NCBI RefSeq assembly: GCF_000725285.1
Contig: NZ_CP007161.1
Coordinates: 1-64,000, forward strand
DNA length: 64,000 bases
Origin: Virgibacillus sp. SK37
GTDB taxonomy: Bacteria > Bacillota > Bacilli > Bacillales > Amphibacillaceae
Reading direction: 5' to 3'
Of the stretch, positions 41,452 through 51,467 are shown piece after piece. The position numbers and the translations under genes are program-made. The notes under the pieces were generated by a model that had not been told where the DNA came from, did not search any database, and was given only the letters and a program-made list of their open reading frames with translations. How positions within the stretch are numbered: position 1 is the first letter of the stretch; each line of letters opens with the position of its first letter.

Positions 41452-41536
41452 TTAGCGACTTATAAATTCAAATGTTTGAAAAGGATAAGTCGCTATTGTC
41501 TAGGGCAGGGCAATTTTAATCTGTCCTTTTTTATAG
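41452..41536 (+). terminator. Two hairpins between yaaK and recR
   Basis: TAGCGACTTAT (41452-41462) pairs perfectly with ATAAGTCGCTA (41486-41496). A second hairpin, AGGGCAG/CTGTCCT, is followed by TTTTTT at 41527-41532. The second looks like a partial terminator that could lower expression of recR relative to dnaX-yaaK. Confidence 0.5.
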
Positions 41537-41570
41537 GCGCTTGCGCTTTTGTTCTTAGGAGGCACACTTC

Positions 41571-42167
41571 ATGTATTATCCAGAGCCAATTTCAAAATTA
41601 ATTGATAGCTTTACAAAATTGCCAGGCATTGGGCCGAAAACCGCAGTCCGACTGGCATTTTTCGTTTTAAATATGAAGGATGATGATGTCCTTGACTTTG
41701 CGAATGCGTTGGTGAACGCAAAGCGAGAGTTAACACATTGCTCCATTTGTGGTCATATTACGGATCAGGACCCTTGTTCTATCTGTCAGGATACGACGAG
41801 AGATCAGTCCATTATTTGTGTTGTTCAAGATCCGAAAGATGTGATTGCAATGGAAAAAATGAAAGAATACCATGGGAAGTACCATGTGCTTCATGGCGCG
41901 ATCTCCCCGATGGATGGGATTGGTCCGGAAGATATTAACGTACCTGATTTAATAAATCGTCTGAAGGATGAAGAGGTAAAAGAGTTAATACTAGCGACAA
42001 ACCCGAATATCGAAGGGGAAGCCACAGCAATGTATATATCCAGGCTTGTTAGACCATCAGGTATTCGAACAACACGAATTGCACATGGGTTACCAGTAGG
42101 CGGAGATCTTGAATATGCTGATGAAGTAACCCTTTCAAAAGCGTTGGAAGGCAGAAGAGATGTATAG
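41571..42167 (+). CDS. recR: Recombination mediator protein RecR
   Basis: RecR works with RecF and RecO to load RecA at gaps. The 198-residue protein has a helix-hairpin-helix ([14 protein letters not shown]), a four-cysteine zinc site ([16 protein letters not shown]), a Toprim domain ([15 protein letters not shown]) and the C-terminal [26 protein letters not shown] 41571 follows TAGGAGGC. Confidence 0.97.
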   Translation: MYYPEPISKLIDSFTKLPGIGPKTAVRLAFFVLNMKDDDVLDFANALVNAKRELTHCSICGHITDQDPCSICQDTTRDQSIICVVQDPKDVIAMEKMKEYHGKYHVLHGAISPMDGIGPEDINVPDLINRLKDEEVKELILATNPNIEGEATAMYISRLVRPSGIRTTRIAHGLPVGGDLEYADEVTLSKALEGRRDV

Positions 42168-42175
42168 GATTAGGT

Positions 42176-42400
42176 GTGATTTCCCATGGGAAAAAATTAA
42201 AGAAATATGATGTAGACAGGCAATTGCTTGACGCCTTTTATGAAATAGAGAATGAGTGGAAGCAGATAGAAGCTTTCATGGATAGAAGTTTTGACGCAAA
42301 CGAAGCAGGCAGACAGCAGGAAGCTTTAGCTCGAGCAAAATATCTATTTTTGCTAAGAGAAGCAAGACACCGAAACGTTAGTGCGAAGTGGTATAAATAA
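42176..42400 (+). CDS. yaaL: YaaL family protein (DUF2508)
   Basis: A small, highly charged 74-residue helical protein resembling B. subtilis YaaL, which also lies between recR and bofA. The conserved C-terminal part is ARAKYLFLLREARHRNVSAKW. The GTG at 42176 starts eight bases after the recR stop, with AGGATTAGG overlapping upstream. Function unknown. Confidence 0.85.
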   Translation: MISHGKKLKKYDVDRQLLDAFYEIENEWKQIEAFMDRSFDANEAGRQQEALARAKYLFLLREARHRNVSAKWYK

Positions 42401-42406
42401 GTGTAC

Positions 42407-42446
42407 AAGAAAGGCAGGAGACAAATTATCCTGTCTTTCTTTTTGT
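42407..42446 (+). terminator. recR-yaaL terminator
   Basis: AAGAAAGGCAGGA pairs with TCCTGTCTTTCTT (one G-T pair) and is followed by TTTG. Confidence 0.82.
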
Positions 42447-42449
42447 CTA

Positions 42450-42689
42450 ATTAACCAATTTCTCCGGCGGATTATCTCACGCAACAGCCGATTAAAATTC
42501 CCTGAGGCTGATACTTTCACTCTGCTGCTGATTAAAATTCCCTGCGGCGGATACTTCCGCTCTGCAGCTGATTAAAATTTACTTCGGCGGATATTTTCGC
42601 TCTGCAGCTGATTAAGCTATTCTGCGGCGGATACTCCCGCTCTGCTGCCGATTAAACATTCCTCCGGCGGATAGCTTTTATTACTTCCC
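42450..42689. repeat. Six 40-bp tandem repeats between yaaL and bofA
   Basis: Units begin at 42450, 42490, 42530, 42570, 42610 and 42650, the last truncated. The consensus is GATTAAAATTCCCTGCGG then CGGATACTTCCGCTCTGCAGCT. The part GCGGA-TACT-TCCGC can form a hairpin in most units. Divergence is greatest in the first and last units. The spacing is exact and there are no unique spacers. Confidence 0.92.
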
Positions 42690-42762
42690 AAAGTGGAGTT
42701 CTTTTTTTCTTATCTTCCACATATATACTAGAAAGGGAACTTGGGAAGGAAGTGGAAATATA

Positions 42763-43026
42763 ATGAGTTCAACCATCATCATTTCTATTATGATTGGGTT
42801 AATTGTGCTCTTATTATTTGTGGGCGCACCAGTAAAACCAATGCGCTTTATTGGACAAGCCACAGTAAAGTTAGGTATTGGCATTCTATTTTTATTTTTC
42901 GTTAATGTATTTGGCGGGGCCTTTGGTCTCCATATTCCCATTAATCTATTTACAGCAGGTATATCCGGGTTTCTAGGTATTTTTGGAGTAGCCTCACTTG
43001 CAGCAATTCATCTTTTTATAATATAA
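42763..43026 (+). CDS. bofA: Pro-sigma-K processing inhibitor BofA
   Basis: An 87-residue membrane protein of the mother cell that, with SpoIVFA, holds back the SpoIVFB protease until the forespore signals. Two to three hydrophobic helices are seen, and the C-terminal half FGGAFGLHIPINLFTAGISGFLGIFGVASLAAI is the conserved BofA core. ATG 42763 follows GGGAAGGAAGTGG. Located before csfB as in Bacillus. Confidence 0.92.
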   Translation: MSSTIIISIMIGLIVLLLFVGAPVKPMRFIGQATVKLGIGILFLFFVNVFGGAFGLHIPINLFTAGISGFLGIFGVASLAAIHLFII

Positions 43027-43038
43027 ACTAATAATCTA

Positions 43039-43068
43039 TGAATATTTTCCGTTAGATTAGGAGATACT
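43039..43068 (+). promoter_or_regulatory. Sigma-F/G-type promoter of csfB
   Basis: TGAATA (43039-43044), a 15-base spacer and GGAGATACT (43060-43068), which fits the sigma-F -10 pattern GGNNANHNT. csfB is forespore-expressed in B. subtilis. The -10 lies in an inverted repeat CCGTTAGA (43049-43056)/TCTAACGG (43073-43080). Confidence 0.6.
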
Positions 43069-43090
43069 AATTTCTAACGGAGGTGGGACA

Positions 43091-43282
43091 ATGAATAAAT
43101 CAGCTTACAATGAACGTTGTGGTATTTGTGAAGAGCCAAAGGAGAAGGGTATTCATCTATATACCATGTTTATCTGCTGTGAGTGTGAACATAACATGAT
43201 ACACACCGAACCAAGAGAAGAAAAATATGCATACTACCTACAAAAATTAAAAAACATGAATAAACCAAAGCTATATTCATAA
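43091..43282 (+). CDS. csfB: Anti-sigma-G factor CsfB (Gin)
   Basis: A 63-residue zinc protein that holds sigma-G (and sigma-E) inactive until the right stage of sporulation. Four zinc cysteines are in two pairs, CGIC near 10-13 and CCEC near 30-33, followed by HLYT-type and YAYYLQKLK segments ending PKLYS, as in B. subtilis CsfB. ATG 43091 follows GGAGGTGGG. Confidence 0.92.
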   Translation: MNKSAYNERCGICEEPKEKGIHLYTMFICCECEHNMIHTEPREEKYAYYLQKLKNMNKPKLYS

Positions 43283-43376
43283 ATAGATAGAAGTCTTTGC
43301 TTGCAAAGGCTTTTTTATTTGGGAATATATAATAAAGTGATTTACACTTATAGAAAAGCTGGTGGAGGGAATAGAA

Positions 43377-44809
43377 ATGGATCAGAGGAAAACACCAATT
43401 TATCAAGCTCTTATTAACCATACAGAAAAAAAACCGCTATCTCTCCATGTACCAGGTCATAAAAATGGAGAAATATTCCCCGATTTTGCAAAAAAGTATT
43501 TTCAGCCACTTTTGCATATTGATATGACAGAATTAAGCGGATTAGATGATCTACATGCTCCAAGTGGAATAATCGCAGAGGCAGAGGTATTGGCTGCTAA
43601 CTTTTTCCAAGCAGATAAAACCTTTTTCCTGGTTGGAGGAAGTACTGTCGGTAATCTGGCAATGATACTGGCAACATGCTCGGCAGGCGAACGGGTCATT
43701 GTTCAGCGCAATAGCCATAAGTCTATTATGAATGGCTTGGAACTCAGCGGCGCCCACCCCGTATTTATAACACCCGAATATGATGACGAATTAGAAAGAT
43801 ACACCCAACCAAGTGTAGCAACATTACGTGAAGCAATCCAAGCATATCCAAATGCAAAAGCAGTACTATTAACATACCCTGATTATTATGGAAATACATA
43901 TGATCTGCCGTCTATGGTAAAGGAAGCACATGCATATAACATACCTGTTTTAGTTGATGAAGCACATGGTGTACATTTCTCTTTAGGCACACCTTTTCCG
44001 CCATCTGCTTTGGAGGCAGGTGCAGATGTTGTTGTCCAATCAGCACATAAAATGGCACCAGCAATGACAATGAGTTCCTACTTACATATGAAAACAGAAA
44101 GGCTTGCCGAAAGTAGAATCGCTCACTACCTGCAGGTTCTGCAGTCCAGTAGTCCATCCTATCCATTGATGGCTTCACTTGATCTTGCGCGCGGCTTTTT
44201 GGCTACATTAAGAACGGAGGAAAAAATAAAGATTATCCAACAATCAAGTGAAGTAGAGCATTTATTAAATGAATCGGAGTATTGGGAAGTTAGAAAAGGC
44301 CAAGATCCTCTTAAATTAACGTTACACGTGAAACAATTTGCCTCTGCAAACGAAATAGCTAAGTTATTTGAAATGGAAGGAATCTACCCAGAACTTGTTA
44401 CCCATAACCAGTTATTGTTTGTGCTTGGATTAAAACCCTTCGAACATCTAGACAGGTTAAAAAAAGCAGTGAAAAGAATTAATGATCAATTAAAAAATAG
44501 TCACAAGCATGATACAATAGAAATAGCAAAGCTTTTTCCAAAAAAAATAGAGGAATTAGCATTGTCATATAATGAAATGAAGCAACAAGATTCAGAGAAA
44601 ATGCCTTATGCAAAGGCATTAGGATATATAGCAGCAGAAGCAGTAATCCCATACCCACCAGGGATTCCCCTGATTTTAAAAGGGCAACGGATTACAGAAA
44701 GCCAGGTAAGTGCTATGGAAGAGTTGGTAAAGCAAGGGGTAAAAATCCAGTTGAGAGATCCAAGTGGAATTCGGGTTTTTACATGCACTGATGAAGGAGA
44801 AGAAACGAC

Positions 44810-44813
<4 letters not shown>
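43377..44813 (+). CDS. yaaO: PLP-dependent Orn/Lys/Arg decarboxylase-family protein YaaO
   Basis: A 478-residue fold-type I PLP enzyme of the ornithine/lysine/arginine decarboxylase group. The PLP lysine is in [14 protein letters not shown] (near 232), [10 protein letters not shown] holds the cofactor aspartate, and the N-terminal LHVPGHKNG and [13 protein letters not shown] are conserved. Substrate in this shorter group is not certain. ATG 43377 follows GGTGGAGGG; GTG 43362 is the longer alternative. Its stop overlaps the tmk start (GTGA). Confidence 0.9.
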
Positions 44814-45780
<967 letters not shown>

Positions 45781-45828
45781 TAAACCATTACTAGAGCTTG
45801 TTAGCAATGGTTAAAAGGAACTGATGAT

Positions 45829-46263
45829 ATGAAAATTAACTCGGAAATGAAGGCAAAAGCGGATGCAACTTATATTCGTCCTTCTCAAGGAGATGCCAAG
45901 GCTTTTAATCAACAGTTGCAGTCACAGGTGAACCGTTTAAGTGAACAAGGCTTGCAACAATTGATTAAGGATATTTCCTTGCAGGGGGATAAGCTCGCTC
46001 GTTACCGTACTTTTCGTGAACTAGCCAAGTTTAAACGAATGGTGAAAGGTTTCTTGCAAGAGACGGTTACAAAGGGATTTGGGCTGCACACCTCACATAG
46101 CTTTAGTATGGATGGTGGCAGCCGCCAATTATCCATCGTTCAGGAAGTGGATGAAAAGCTTGTTGAATTGACAGAGGAGATTATGAATCAAGAAAAGAAA
46201 ACTGTAGATATTTTAGGCCTGATTGGAGAAATTAAAGGGTTACTTATTAATATATATACGTGA
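45829..46263 (+). CDS. yaaR: YaaR family protein (DUF327)
   Basis: A 144-residue helical protein resembling YaaR, which lies between yaaQ and holB in Bacillus. It has no signal peptide; the conserved centre is RYRTFRELAKFKRMVKGFLQE and it ends near LIGEIKGLLINIYT. Function unknown. ATG 45829 follows AAAAGGAACTG. Confidence 0.88.
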   Translation: MKINSEMKAKADATYIRPSQGDAKAFNQQLQSQVNRLSEQGLQQLIKDISLQGDKLARYRTFRELAKFKRMVKGFLQETVTKGFGLHTSHSFSMDGGSRQLSIVQEVDEKLVELTEEIMNQEKKTVDILGLIGEIKGLLINIYT

Positions 46264-46288
46264 GAAGTTTTTATAAGGACGGATAGAG

Positions 46289-47278
46289 ATGAAGACATGG
46301 GCAGAAGTTGCAGAGATTCAACCGTTAGCTGGAAAAATATTGATGAACAGTATGAAAAAGAGTCGTATATCCCATGCTTATTTACTACAGGGAAAAAGAG
46401 GAACTGGAAAAGAAGATATTGCACGCTTACTTGCAAAGGGGCTTTTTTGTAAAGAAAAAAACGGGGTAGAGCCATGCCATCTGTGCACCGAGTGTAAACG
46501 AATTGACTCTGGGAATCACCCTGATGTTCACTGGATTATACCAGAAGGACAATCAATTAAAATAGACCAAATTAAAAATCTCCAAAAGGAATTTACGTAT
46601 TCCGGATTGGAGTCAAATCAAAAAGTATATATTATTCAAGGAGCCGAAACATTAACTACAAATGCGGCGAACCGTATTCTTAAGTTCCTGGAAGAGCCTA
46701 GCAAACAAACAACAGCAATTATGCTTACTGAGAACAGCCAGTCCATTCTTCCGACGATCCGCTCCAGATGTCAAATTATTGATTTGAAACCACTAAATAC
46801 CAGGGATTTTCAGCGGCAGTTAATAGAACAAGGCATGACAAACAAAAATGCTGTTCTGATGAGTGCATTAACCAATAATTTAAATGAAGCCTTTGAAATG
46901 AGCAATGATGAGTGGTTTGCGTCAGCAAGAAAGATAGTGGTACAATTAGTAGAAATGTTTGTAACGAATCCGAAAGATGTCTTTCTTTTTGTTCATAACC
47001 ATTGGATTAATCATTTTAAAGATAAAACGGAACAAGAACAAGGCATGGATTTGCTGCTGTTAGCATTTAAAGATATTCTTTACTACCAAATAGGTAATGA
47101 AAGCTCGCTCGTATTCTTTACTTTGGATGATGAGTTGCTTCAAAAAGCGGCAATGTCTTTTTCGCAACATATGTTAATAGAAGCATTGGATGCGGTGTTA
47201 CAAGCAAAAAGAAAGCTGAAGCAAAATGTGCAGCCAACATTAGTAATAGAGCAGTTAGCACTTCAGATACAGAGGTGA
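46289..47278 (+). CDS. holB: DNA polymerase III subunit delta'
   Basis: Part of the clamp loader with DnaX and HolA. The 329-residue protein has QGKRGTGKEDIARLL at the P-loop place, a zinc module CHLCTECKRIDSGNHPD, and the sensor-like LPTIRSRCQIIDLKP. ATG 46289 follows AAGGACGG. Its stop overlaps the region where ricT starts. Confidence 0.95.
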   Translation: MKTWAEVAEIQPLAGKILMNSMKKSRISHAYLLQGKRGTGKEDIARLLAKGLFCKEKNGVEPCHLCTECKRIDSGNHPDVHWIIPEGQSIKIDQIKNLQKEFTYSGLESNQKVYIIQGAETLTTNAANRILKFLEEPSKQTTAIMLTENSQSILPTIRSRCQIIDLKPLNTRDFQRQLIEQGMTNKNAVLMSALTNNLNEAFEMSNDEWFASARKIVVQLVEMFVTNPKDVFLFVHNHWINHFKDKTEQEQGMDLLLLAFKDILYYQIGNESSLVFFTLDDELLQKAAMSFSQHMLIEALDAVLQAKRKLKQNVQPTLVIEQLALQIQR

Positions 47279-47283
47279 GTGAT

Positions 47284-48108
47284 TTGATAGAAGTGATTGG
47301 TGTCCGCTTTAAAAAAGCGGGTAAGATATATTATTTTGATCCAGGAGAGCATGCAATAGAACTGGACAGTTATGTTATTGTAGAAACAGTACGTGGCGTG
47401 GAATTCGGGAAAGTTGTCCTTGCCAGTAAGCAGGTTGATGAAGAAGATGTCGTACTTCCATTGAAGAAGGTACTACGCTTAGCAGATGAAAAAGACAAGC
47501 TTACTATCGTTGAAAATCAGGAACATGCAAAAAAGGCTTTTGATACATGTACCCAGAAGATCACCGAACATAAACTGGATATGAATCTAGTAGAAGTAGA
47601 ATATACATTTGATCGGAATAAGATTATCTTTTATTTTACAGCAGATGGCCGGATTGATTTTCGTAATCTTGTTAAGGATTTGGCAGCGATGTTTAAAACA
47701 CGGATTGAATTACGGCAAATAGGGGTCCGTGATGAGGCAAAAATGCTTGGAGGTATTGGCCCGTGCGGAAGGATGCTTTGTTGTTCCACATTTTTGGGAG
47801 ATTTTGAACCAGTTTCCATTAAAATGGCAAAGGACCAGAATCTATCTCTAAATCCAGCGAAGATTTCCGGTTTATGTGGCCGATTAATGTGCTGCCTCAA
47901 GTATGAGAATGATGAGTATGAAGAAGCAAAACGTGTGTTACCAGATATTGGACAGGCTATTCGAACACCATTAGGTAAAGGAAAAGTAGTTGGTCTAAAC
48001 ATCCTAGAACGACTCATCCAAATCGAAATTCCAGAATTAGAACGAGTAATCGAATATACTATGGATGAACTAATAGAAGAAGGAATTCTAGCGCAAGCCA
48101 CAGAATAA
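47284..48108 (+). CDS. ricT: RicT (YaaT), PSP1-domain regulatory iron-sulfur protein
   Basis: In B. subtilis RicT (YaaT) forms a complex with RicA and RicF that carries iron-sulfur clusters and promotes RNase Y maturation of mRNAs, competence and sporulation. This protein has the PSP1 core with its cysteines: GGIGPCGRMLCCSTFLGDFE and SGLCGRLMCCLKYE. TTG 47284 is chosen, five bases after AGAGGTGA, giving IEVIGVRFKKAGKIYYFD; GTG 47275, overlapping the holB stop, would add three residues. Confidence 0.93.
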   Translation: MIEVIGVRFKKAGKIYYFDPGEHAIELDSYVIVETVRGVEFGKVVLASKQVDEEDVVLPLKKVLRLADEKDKLTIVENQEHAKKAFDTCTQKITEHKLDMNLVEVEYTFDRNKIIFYFTADGRIDFRNLVKDLAAMFKTRIELRQIGVRDEAKMLGGIGPCGRMLCCSTFLGDFEPVSIKMAKDQNLSLNPAKISGLCGRLMCCLKYENDEYEEAKRVLPDIGQAIRTPLGKGKVVGLNILERLIQIEIPELERVIEYTMDELIEEGILAQATE

Positions 48109-48122
48109 TGGGGTGAGTAGGC

Positions 48123-48470
48123 GTGAAAAACAGGCAAATTTTTGATCAGGTTTCTGATATGGAAAAGCAAATCGGTGAACTATATGAACAATTAGGTGAT
48201 TTGAAAGGCAGATTAAGTGATTTGTTGGAGGAAAATCACCGATTGGCCATGGAGAACCATAATTTGCGAAACCACTTGGATCATACAAGTAAAGAACAAG
48301 AGGCAAAAGTTAAAAACAAACAAAAATCAAAGAGTTTCCCTGGAGAAGGCTATGATAATTTAGCCAGATTATATGAAGAAGGATTTCATATATGTAATCT
48401 CGAATTCGGTAGCCCAAGGCGAAATGAGGATTGTATGTTTTGCCTGGACTTTTTAAATAAAACGAAATAA
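48123..48470 (+). CDS. yabA: Replication initiation-control protein YabA
   Basis: YabA binds both DnaA and DnaN and limits re-initiation. The 115-residue protein has an N-terminal leucine-zipper coiled coil (about 5-55: heptads of L, M and E), a basic linker and a C-terminal zinc site with H-x-C...C-x-x-C (FHICNLEF...EDCMFC). The start is GTG 48123. Its targets dnaA and dnaN are at the window start. Confidence 0.95.
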   Translation: MKNRQIFDQVSDMEKQIGELYEQLGDLKGRLSDLLEENHRLAMENHNLRNHLDHTSKEQEAKVKNKQKSKSFPGEGYDNLARLYEEGFHICNLEFGSPRRNEDCMFCLDFLNKTK

Positions 48471-48513
48471 AAAGAAAGGCTGTCTCCGTTTCGAGACAGC
48501 CTTTCTTTTAAGC
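48471..48513 (+). terminator. yabA terminator
   Basis: AAAGAAAGGCTGTCTC-loop-GAGACAGCCTTTCTTT, a perfect 16-bp stem, then T bases. It ends the long group running from yaaO or tmk to yabA. Confidence 0.93.
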
Positions 48514-48547
48514 CGCCCGTTTTAAGCAGCTTAGAAAGGAAAGAAAA

Positions 48548-49294
48548 ATGGTACAATTATATGATGATGAACGTTTGGATTATTTACTGGCAGATGAGAG
48601 TATGAAAATTATCCAAAGTCCTTCCGCATTTTCGTTTTCCCTTGATGCAGTCCTACTCGCTTATTTTGCATCTATACCAAGGAAAAAAGGAAGTATTTTA
48701 GATTTATGTACGGGAAATGGAGTCATTCCATTATTATTAGCCGGTAAAACAAAAGCAAAAATTACAGGTGTAGAGATCCAACAACGGATCTTCCACATGG
48801 CGGAACGGAATATAGATTTAAATGGGCTGAGAGAACAGCTACAAGTCCTTCACGGAGATTTAAAAGAAATGCATTCCGTTTTAGGACAGAGCACTTTTGA
48901 TGTAGTGACATGCAATCCTCCCTATTTTCGGACACCTTCTAAAACAGAACATAATCAAAACGAATATTTAACGATTGCCAGACATGAGGTTTACTGCACC
49001 TTGGAAGATGTAGTTAAGGCATGTAAGCTGCATGTGCGCCCAGGTGGTAAAGTAGCAATGGTACATCGCCCGGGGAGACTGGTTGATATTATTAATCTTT
49101 ACCGACAATATAGGCTGGAACCAAAACGAATTCAATTCGTTTACCCAAAGAGAAATAGGGAAGCAAATATGCTTTTAATTGAAGGCATCCGAGATGGGAA
49201 ACCGGATCTAAAAGTTTTACCACCATTATATATTTATGAAGATAATGGAACTTATACAAAAGAGGCTGAGGATATTATTTATGACAGAACATGA
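48548..49294 (+). CDS. yabB: tRNA1(Val) A37 N6-methyltransferase-like protein YabB
   Basis: A 248-residue SAM-dependent methyltransferase. The SAM-binding motif is ILDLCTGNGVIPLLLAGK and the catalytic N6-adenine motif is NPPYF (in VTCNPPYFRTPSK). This is the TrmN6/YfiC-like group. ATG 48548 follows AGAAAGGAAAG. The next gene starts inside its end. Confidence 0.92.
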   Translation: MVQLYDDERLDYLLADESMKIIQSPSAFSFSLDAVLLAYFASIPRKKGSILDLCTGNGVIPLLLAGKTKAKITGVEIQQRIFHMAERNIDLNGLREQLQVLHGDLKEMHSVLGQSTFDVVTCNPPYFRTPSKTEHNQNEYLTIARHEVYCTLEDVVKACKLHVRPGGKVAMVHRPGRLVDIINLYRQYRLEPKRIQFVYPKRNREANMLLIEGIRDGKPDLKVLPPLYIYEDNGTYTKEAEDIIYDRT

Positions 49295-49574
49295 ACATAC
49301 TGTATATATACTAAAATGTAGTGATGGCACATTGTATACTGGTTATACAAATGACATGGAGCATAGGTTAAATATGCATGAAGAAGGTAAAGGGGCAAAA
49401 TATACAAGAGGGCGAGGCCCGTTTCAAGTAATGTACATTGAAAAGTTCCCCACCAAGCAAGAGGCTATGCAAAAGGAATATCAGATTAAACAATTGTCAC
49501 GCACGGAAAAATTTCAATTGATTCGTGACAGGTTGAAAGAAGTGATGGAATATGAGAATTCAAAAAAGCTTTGA
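49281..49574 (+). CDS. yazA: GIY-YIG domain protein YazA
   Basis: A 97-residue single-domain GIY-YIG nuclease-like protein (YhbQ/UPF0213 group). The motif appears as TVYILKCSDGTLYTGYTNDMEHR, with the later segment QVMYIEKFPTKQEAMQKEYQIK. Role unknown. ATG 49281 lies 14 bases inside yabB, so translation is coupled. It overlaps rsmI by 23 bases. Confidence 0.92.
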   Translation: MTEHEHTVYILKCSDGTLYTGYTNDMEHRLNMHEEGKGAKYTRGRGPFQVMYIEKFPTKQEAMQKEYQIKQLSRTEKFQLIRDRLKEVMEYENSKKL

Positions 49575-50433
49575 AAATGAAGCGTCGGGCACGCTTTATG
49601 TTGTACCTACTCCCATCGGTAATTTAGAAGACATTACTTACCGCGCCTTACAAACGCTGAAGAATGCACATATTATTGCGGCGGAGGATACGCGGAATAC
49701 AAGAAAGCTACTGAATCATTTTGAAATTAAGACACAGTTAATTAGTTATCATGAGCATAATAAAATGAGTAGGGAAGATCATTTAATAACTAGGCTGGAA
49801 AGAGGCGAGCAGGTTGCCATTGTAAGTGATGCTGGTATGCCTGCAATATCGGACCCGGGTTATGAATTAGTAAAGCAGGCGATTGAACAGGAACTAAAAG
49901 TTGTTGTACTTCCTGGTGCGAATGCTGCTTTATGCGCTCTGGTTGGTTCCGGCCTCCCAACAGGTGCATTCTATTTCTACGGATTTTTACCTCGTAAAAA
50001 GAAAGACAAAATGAATGAGCTAACTCGATTGGCAAAGCTGCAAGCAACCTTATTATTTTATGAATCGCCCTATCGTTTAAAGGATACGTTAAAAGTAATG
50101 ATGGAAGTGCTTGGAAACAGACAATTAGTTATTGCACGTGAGCTTACGAAGCGCTTTGAAGAATATGCTCGTGGTTCCATAGAAGAGCTAATCTCCTGGT
50201 CAGAGAATGGGGAATTGAAGGGAGAGTTTTGTTTAGTTGTAAAAGGTAATGACTCCGAAGATGAGGAACCAGAACAAACTGCATGGTGGAATGATTTATC
50301 TGTAATGGAACATGTAAGCTATTATATAGATACAAAGCAATTATCAAGTAAACAGGCAATTAAGCAAACAGCAGTCGACCGCAATGTACCAAAAAGGGAA
50401 ATTTATCAGACGTATCATATAGAAGAGGAATAA
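49552..50433 (+). CDS. rsmI: 16S rRNA (cytidine(1402)-2'-O)-methyltransferase RsmI
   Basis: Methylates C1402 of 16S rRNA at the decoding site. The 293-residue tetrapyrrole-methylase-fold protein has LYVVPTPIGNLEDITYRA, AAEDTRNTRKLL, VSDAGMPAISDPG and PGANAALCALVGSGLPT, typical of RsmI. ATG 49552 lies inside the end of yazA. It is followed by an interspersed element. Confidence 0.95.
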   Translation: MRIQKSFENEASGTLYVVPTPIGNLEDITYRALQTLKNAHIIAAEDTRNTRKLLNHFEIKTQLISYHEHNKMSREDHLITRLERGEQVAIVSDAGMPAISDPGYELVKQAIEQELKVVVLPGANAALCALVGSGLPTGAFYFYGFLPRKKKDKMNELTRLAKLQATLLFYESPYRLKDTLKVMMEVLGNRQLVIARELTKRFEEYARGSIEELISWSENGELKGEFCLVVKGNDSEDEEPEQTAWWNDLSVMEHVSYYIDTKQLSSKQAIKQTAVDRNVPKREIYQTYHIEEE

Positions 50434-50465
50434 ATAGGCTCTAATTAAATCCTGCATTAATGCGT

Positions 50466-51055
50466 AGTTGGAGGGAAATGCGAACTAGTGGTGGAGCACC
50501 AAATCTCGCTGCGGAAAAATATTACGCTTTCCGCGGGCGGCCTGCAAGCCTCGGGCCAACACGATGTTGGTCATGAAGGCGTTGCGACAGGACGTCGCGA
50601 CTTTAGCCTTCCAGCCCCTACTACGCGTTCTGCGGGGTCTCGCTAGTCTCGCTTTTCCCGCAGGACAAGGAAAGCTACGTCAGCAAGGCATCGCACGAAG
50701 AAAATGTGTATTTTCATTTTCGAGGAGTCTTCATATTTTTCCTTCGCTAAGGTGTATAACTCAAAGATTAAAGATAAGAGCTAATTATTCAATTCTTAAA
50801 TACCTCAAATTAATCAATAGCACATACCAATTGATTGGAATGGAAGATGACGACTCCTGCCGGAATAGCATGAGCTGAAGACCCTGCACGGAGCGTAGCG
50901 GAGGAAGCGGCTGAAGCCATGCCGGCGGAAAGCGTTCATCTGTAATGGAAATCAATGGCGGTAGATGATCATCAAAACGTATTAAAATATATTTTAGTAG
51001 TGTATCTTTTAGAAACAGTAATTTACAATACTTACAGTTACGTCGTAGTTTATCT
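50466..51055 (+). repeat. Interspersed modular element, copy B (core type 2)
   Basis: Same family and strand as copy A: left TTCCGCGGGCGGCC, right GCCGGCGGAAAGCG and end GTTACGTCGTAGTTTAT (about 51036). It carries cassette 1 in the left half (about 50554-50612) and cassette 2 (about 50666-50726), but the core (about 50745-50840, AAGGTGTAT...TTCTTAAATACCTC...CACATACC) differs from copy A and matches copy D. Left edge is less well preserved than in the other copies. It lies between rsmI and abrB. Confidence 0.82.
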
Positions 51056-51090
51056 ATTTTACGAATTACTTTAATCTCATTAATAGTTAT

Positions 51091-51137
51091 AAATAAAAGA
51101 ACAAGAGCTGTCATTTGACAGCTCTTGTTCTTTTAAT
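51091..51137. terminator. abrB terminator (bidirectional)
   Basis: AAAAGAACAAGAGCTGTCA-TT-TGACAGCTCTTGTTCTTTT, a perfect 19-bp stem with A and T flanks, able to end transcription in both directions. Confidence 0.93.
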
Positions 51138-51185
51138 GGATATCAAGCTTTTTAGCGACCCCCAAGACCAGCTCAACGTTTCTCT

Positions 51186-51467
51186 TTATTCTTTGTTGAG
51201 ACTGGATTGGATTTCGTCAACCAATTGTTTAGCACTTTCCGGGCTAACTATAAGTTTACCATTTGCTAAAGAAAGATTATCTTCAGATACTTCCCCAGTA
51301 AGGTGACAACTCATATTAGATTGGTATTTTTTTAGGATGATTTTATCATTATCCACATAAATTTCCATAGCGTCTTTTTCATGGATATCCAGTGTACGAC
51401 GCAGTTCAATCGGTATTACCACACGACCAAGTTCATCAACTTTACGTACTATTCCTGTAGATTTCAA
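51186..51467 (-). CDS. abrB: Transition-state regulator AbrB
   Basis: AbrB is a DNA-binding repressor of stationary-phase genes such as spoVG. The 93-residue protein has the N-terminal DNA-binding domain (KSTGIVRKVDELGRVVIPIELRRTLDI) and the multimerising C-terminal half. ATG 51467 on the reverse strand follows AAGGGGGAC. Tandem Spo0A boxes lie about 100 bases upstream. A cysteine at residue 54 (SNMSCHL) matches the conserved one in B. subtilis. Confidence 0.96.
   Translation of the reverse strand: MKSTGIVRKVDELGRVVIPIELRRTLDIHEKDAMEIYVDNDKIILKKYQSNMSCHLTGEVSEDNLSLANGKLIVSPESAKQLVDEIQSSLNKE

Noticed and set aside
42450-42689. Possible CRISPR array (also considered at 17214-17577)
   Set aside because: Units are contiguous without unique spacers, lengths do not fit, and no cas gene is in the window.
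48088-48306. Reverse frame opposite yabA, and many similar short reverse frames
   Set aside because: Lie wholly inside supported genes and lack ribosome sites or family features.
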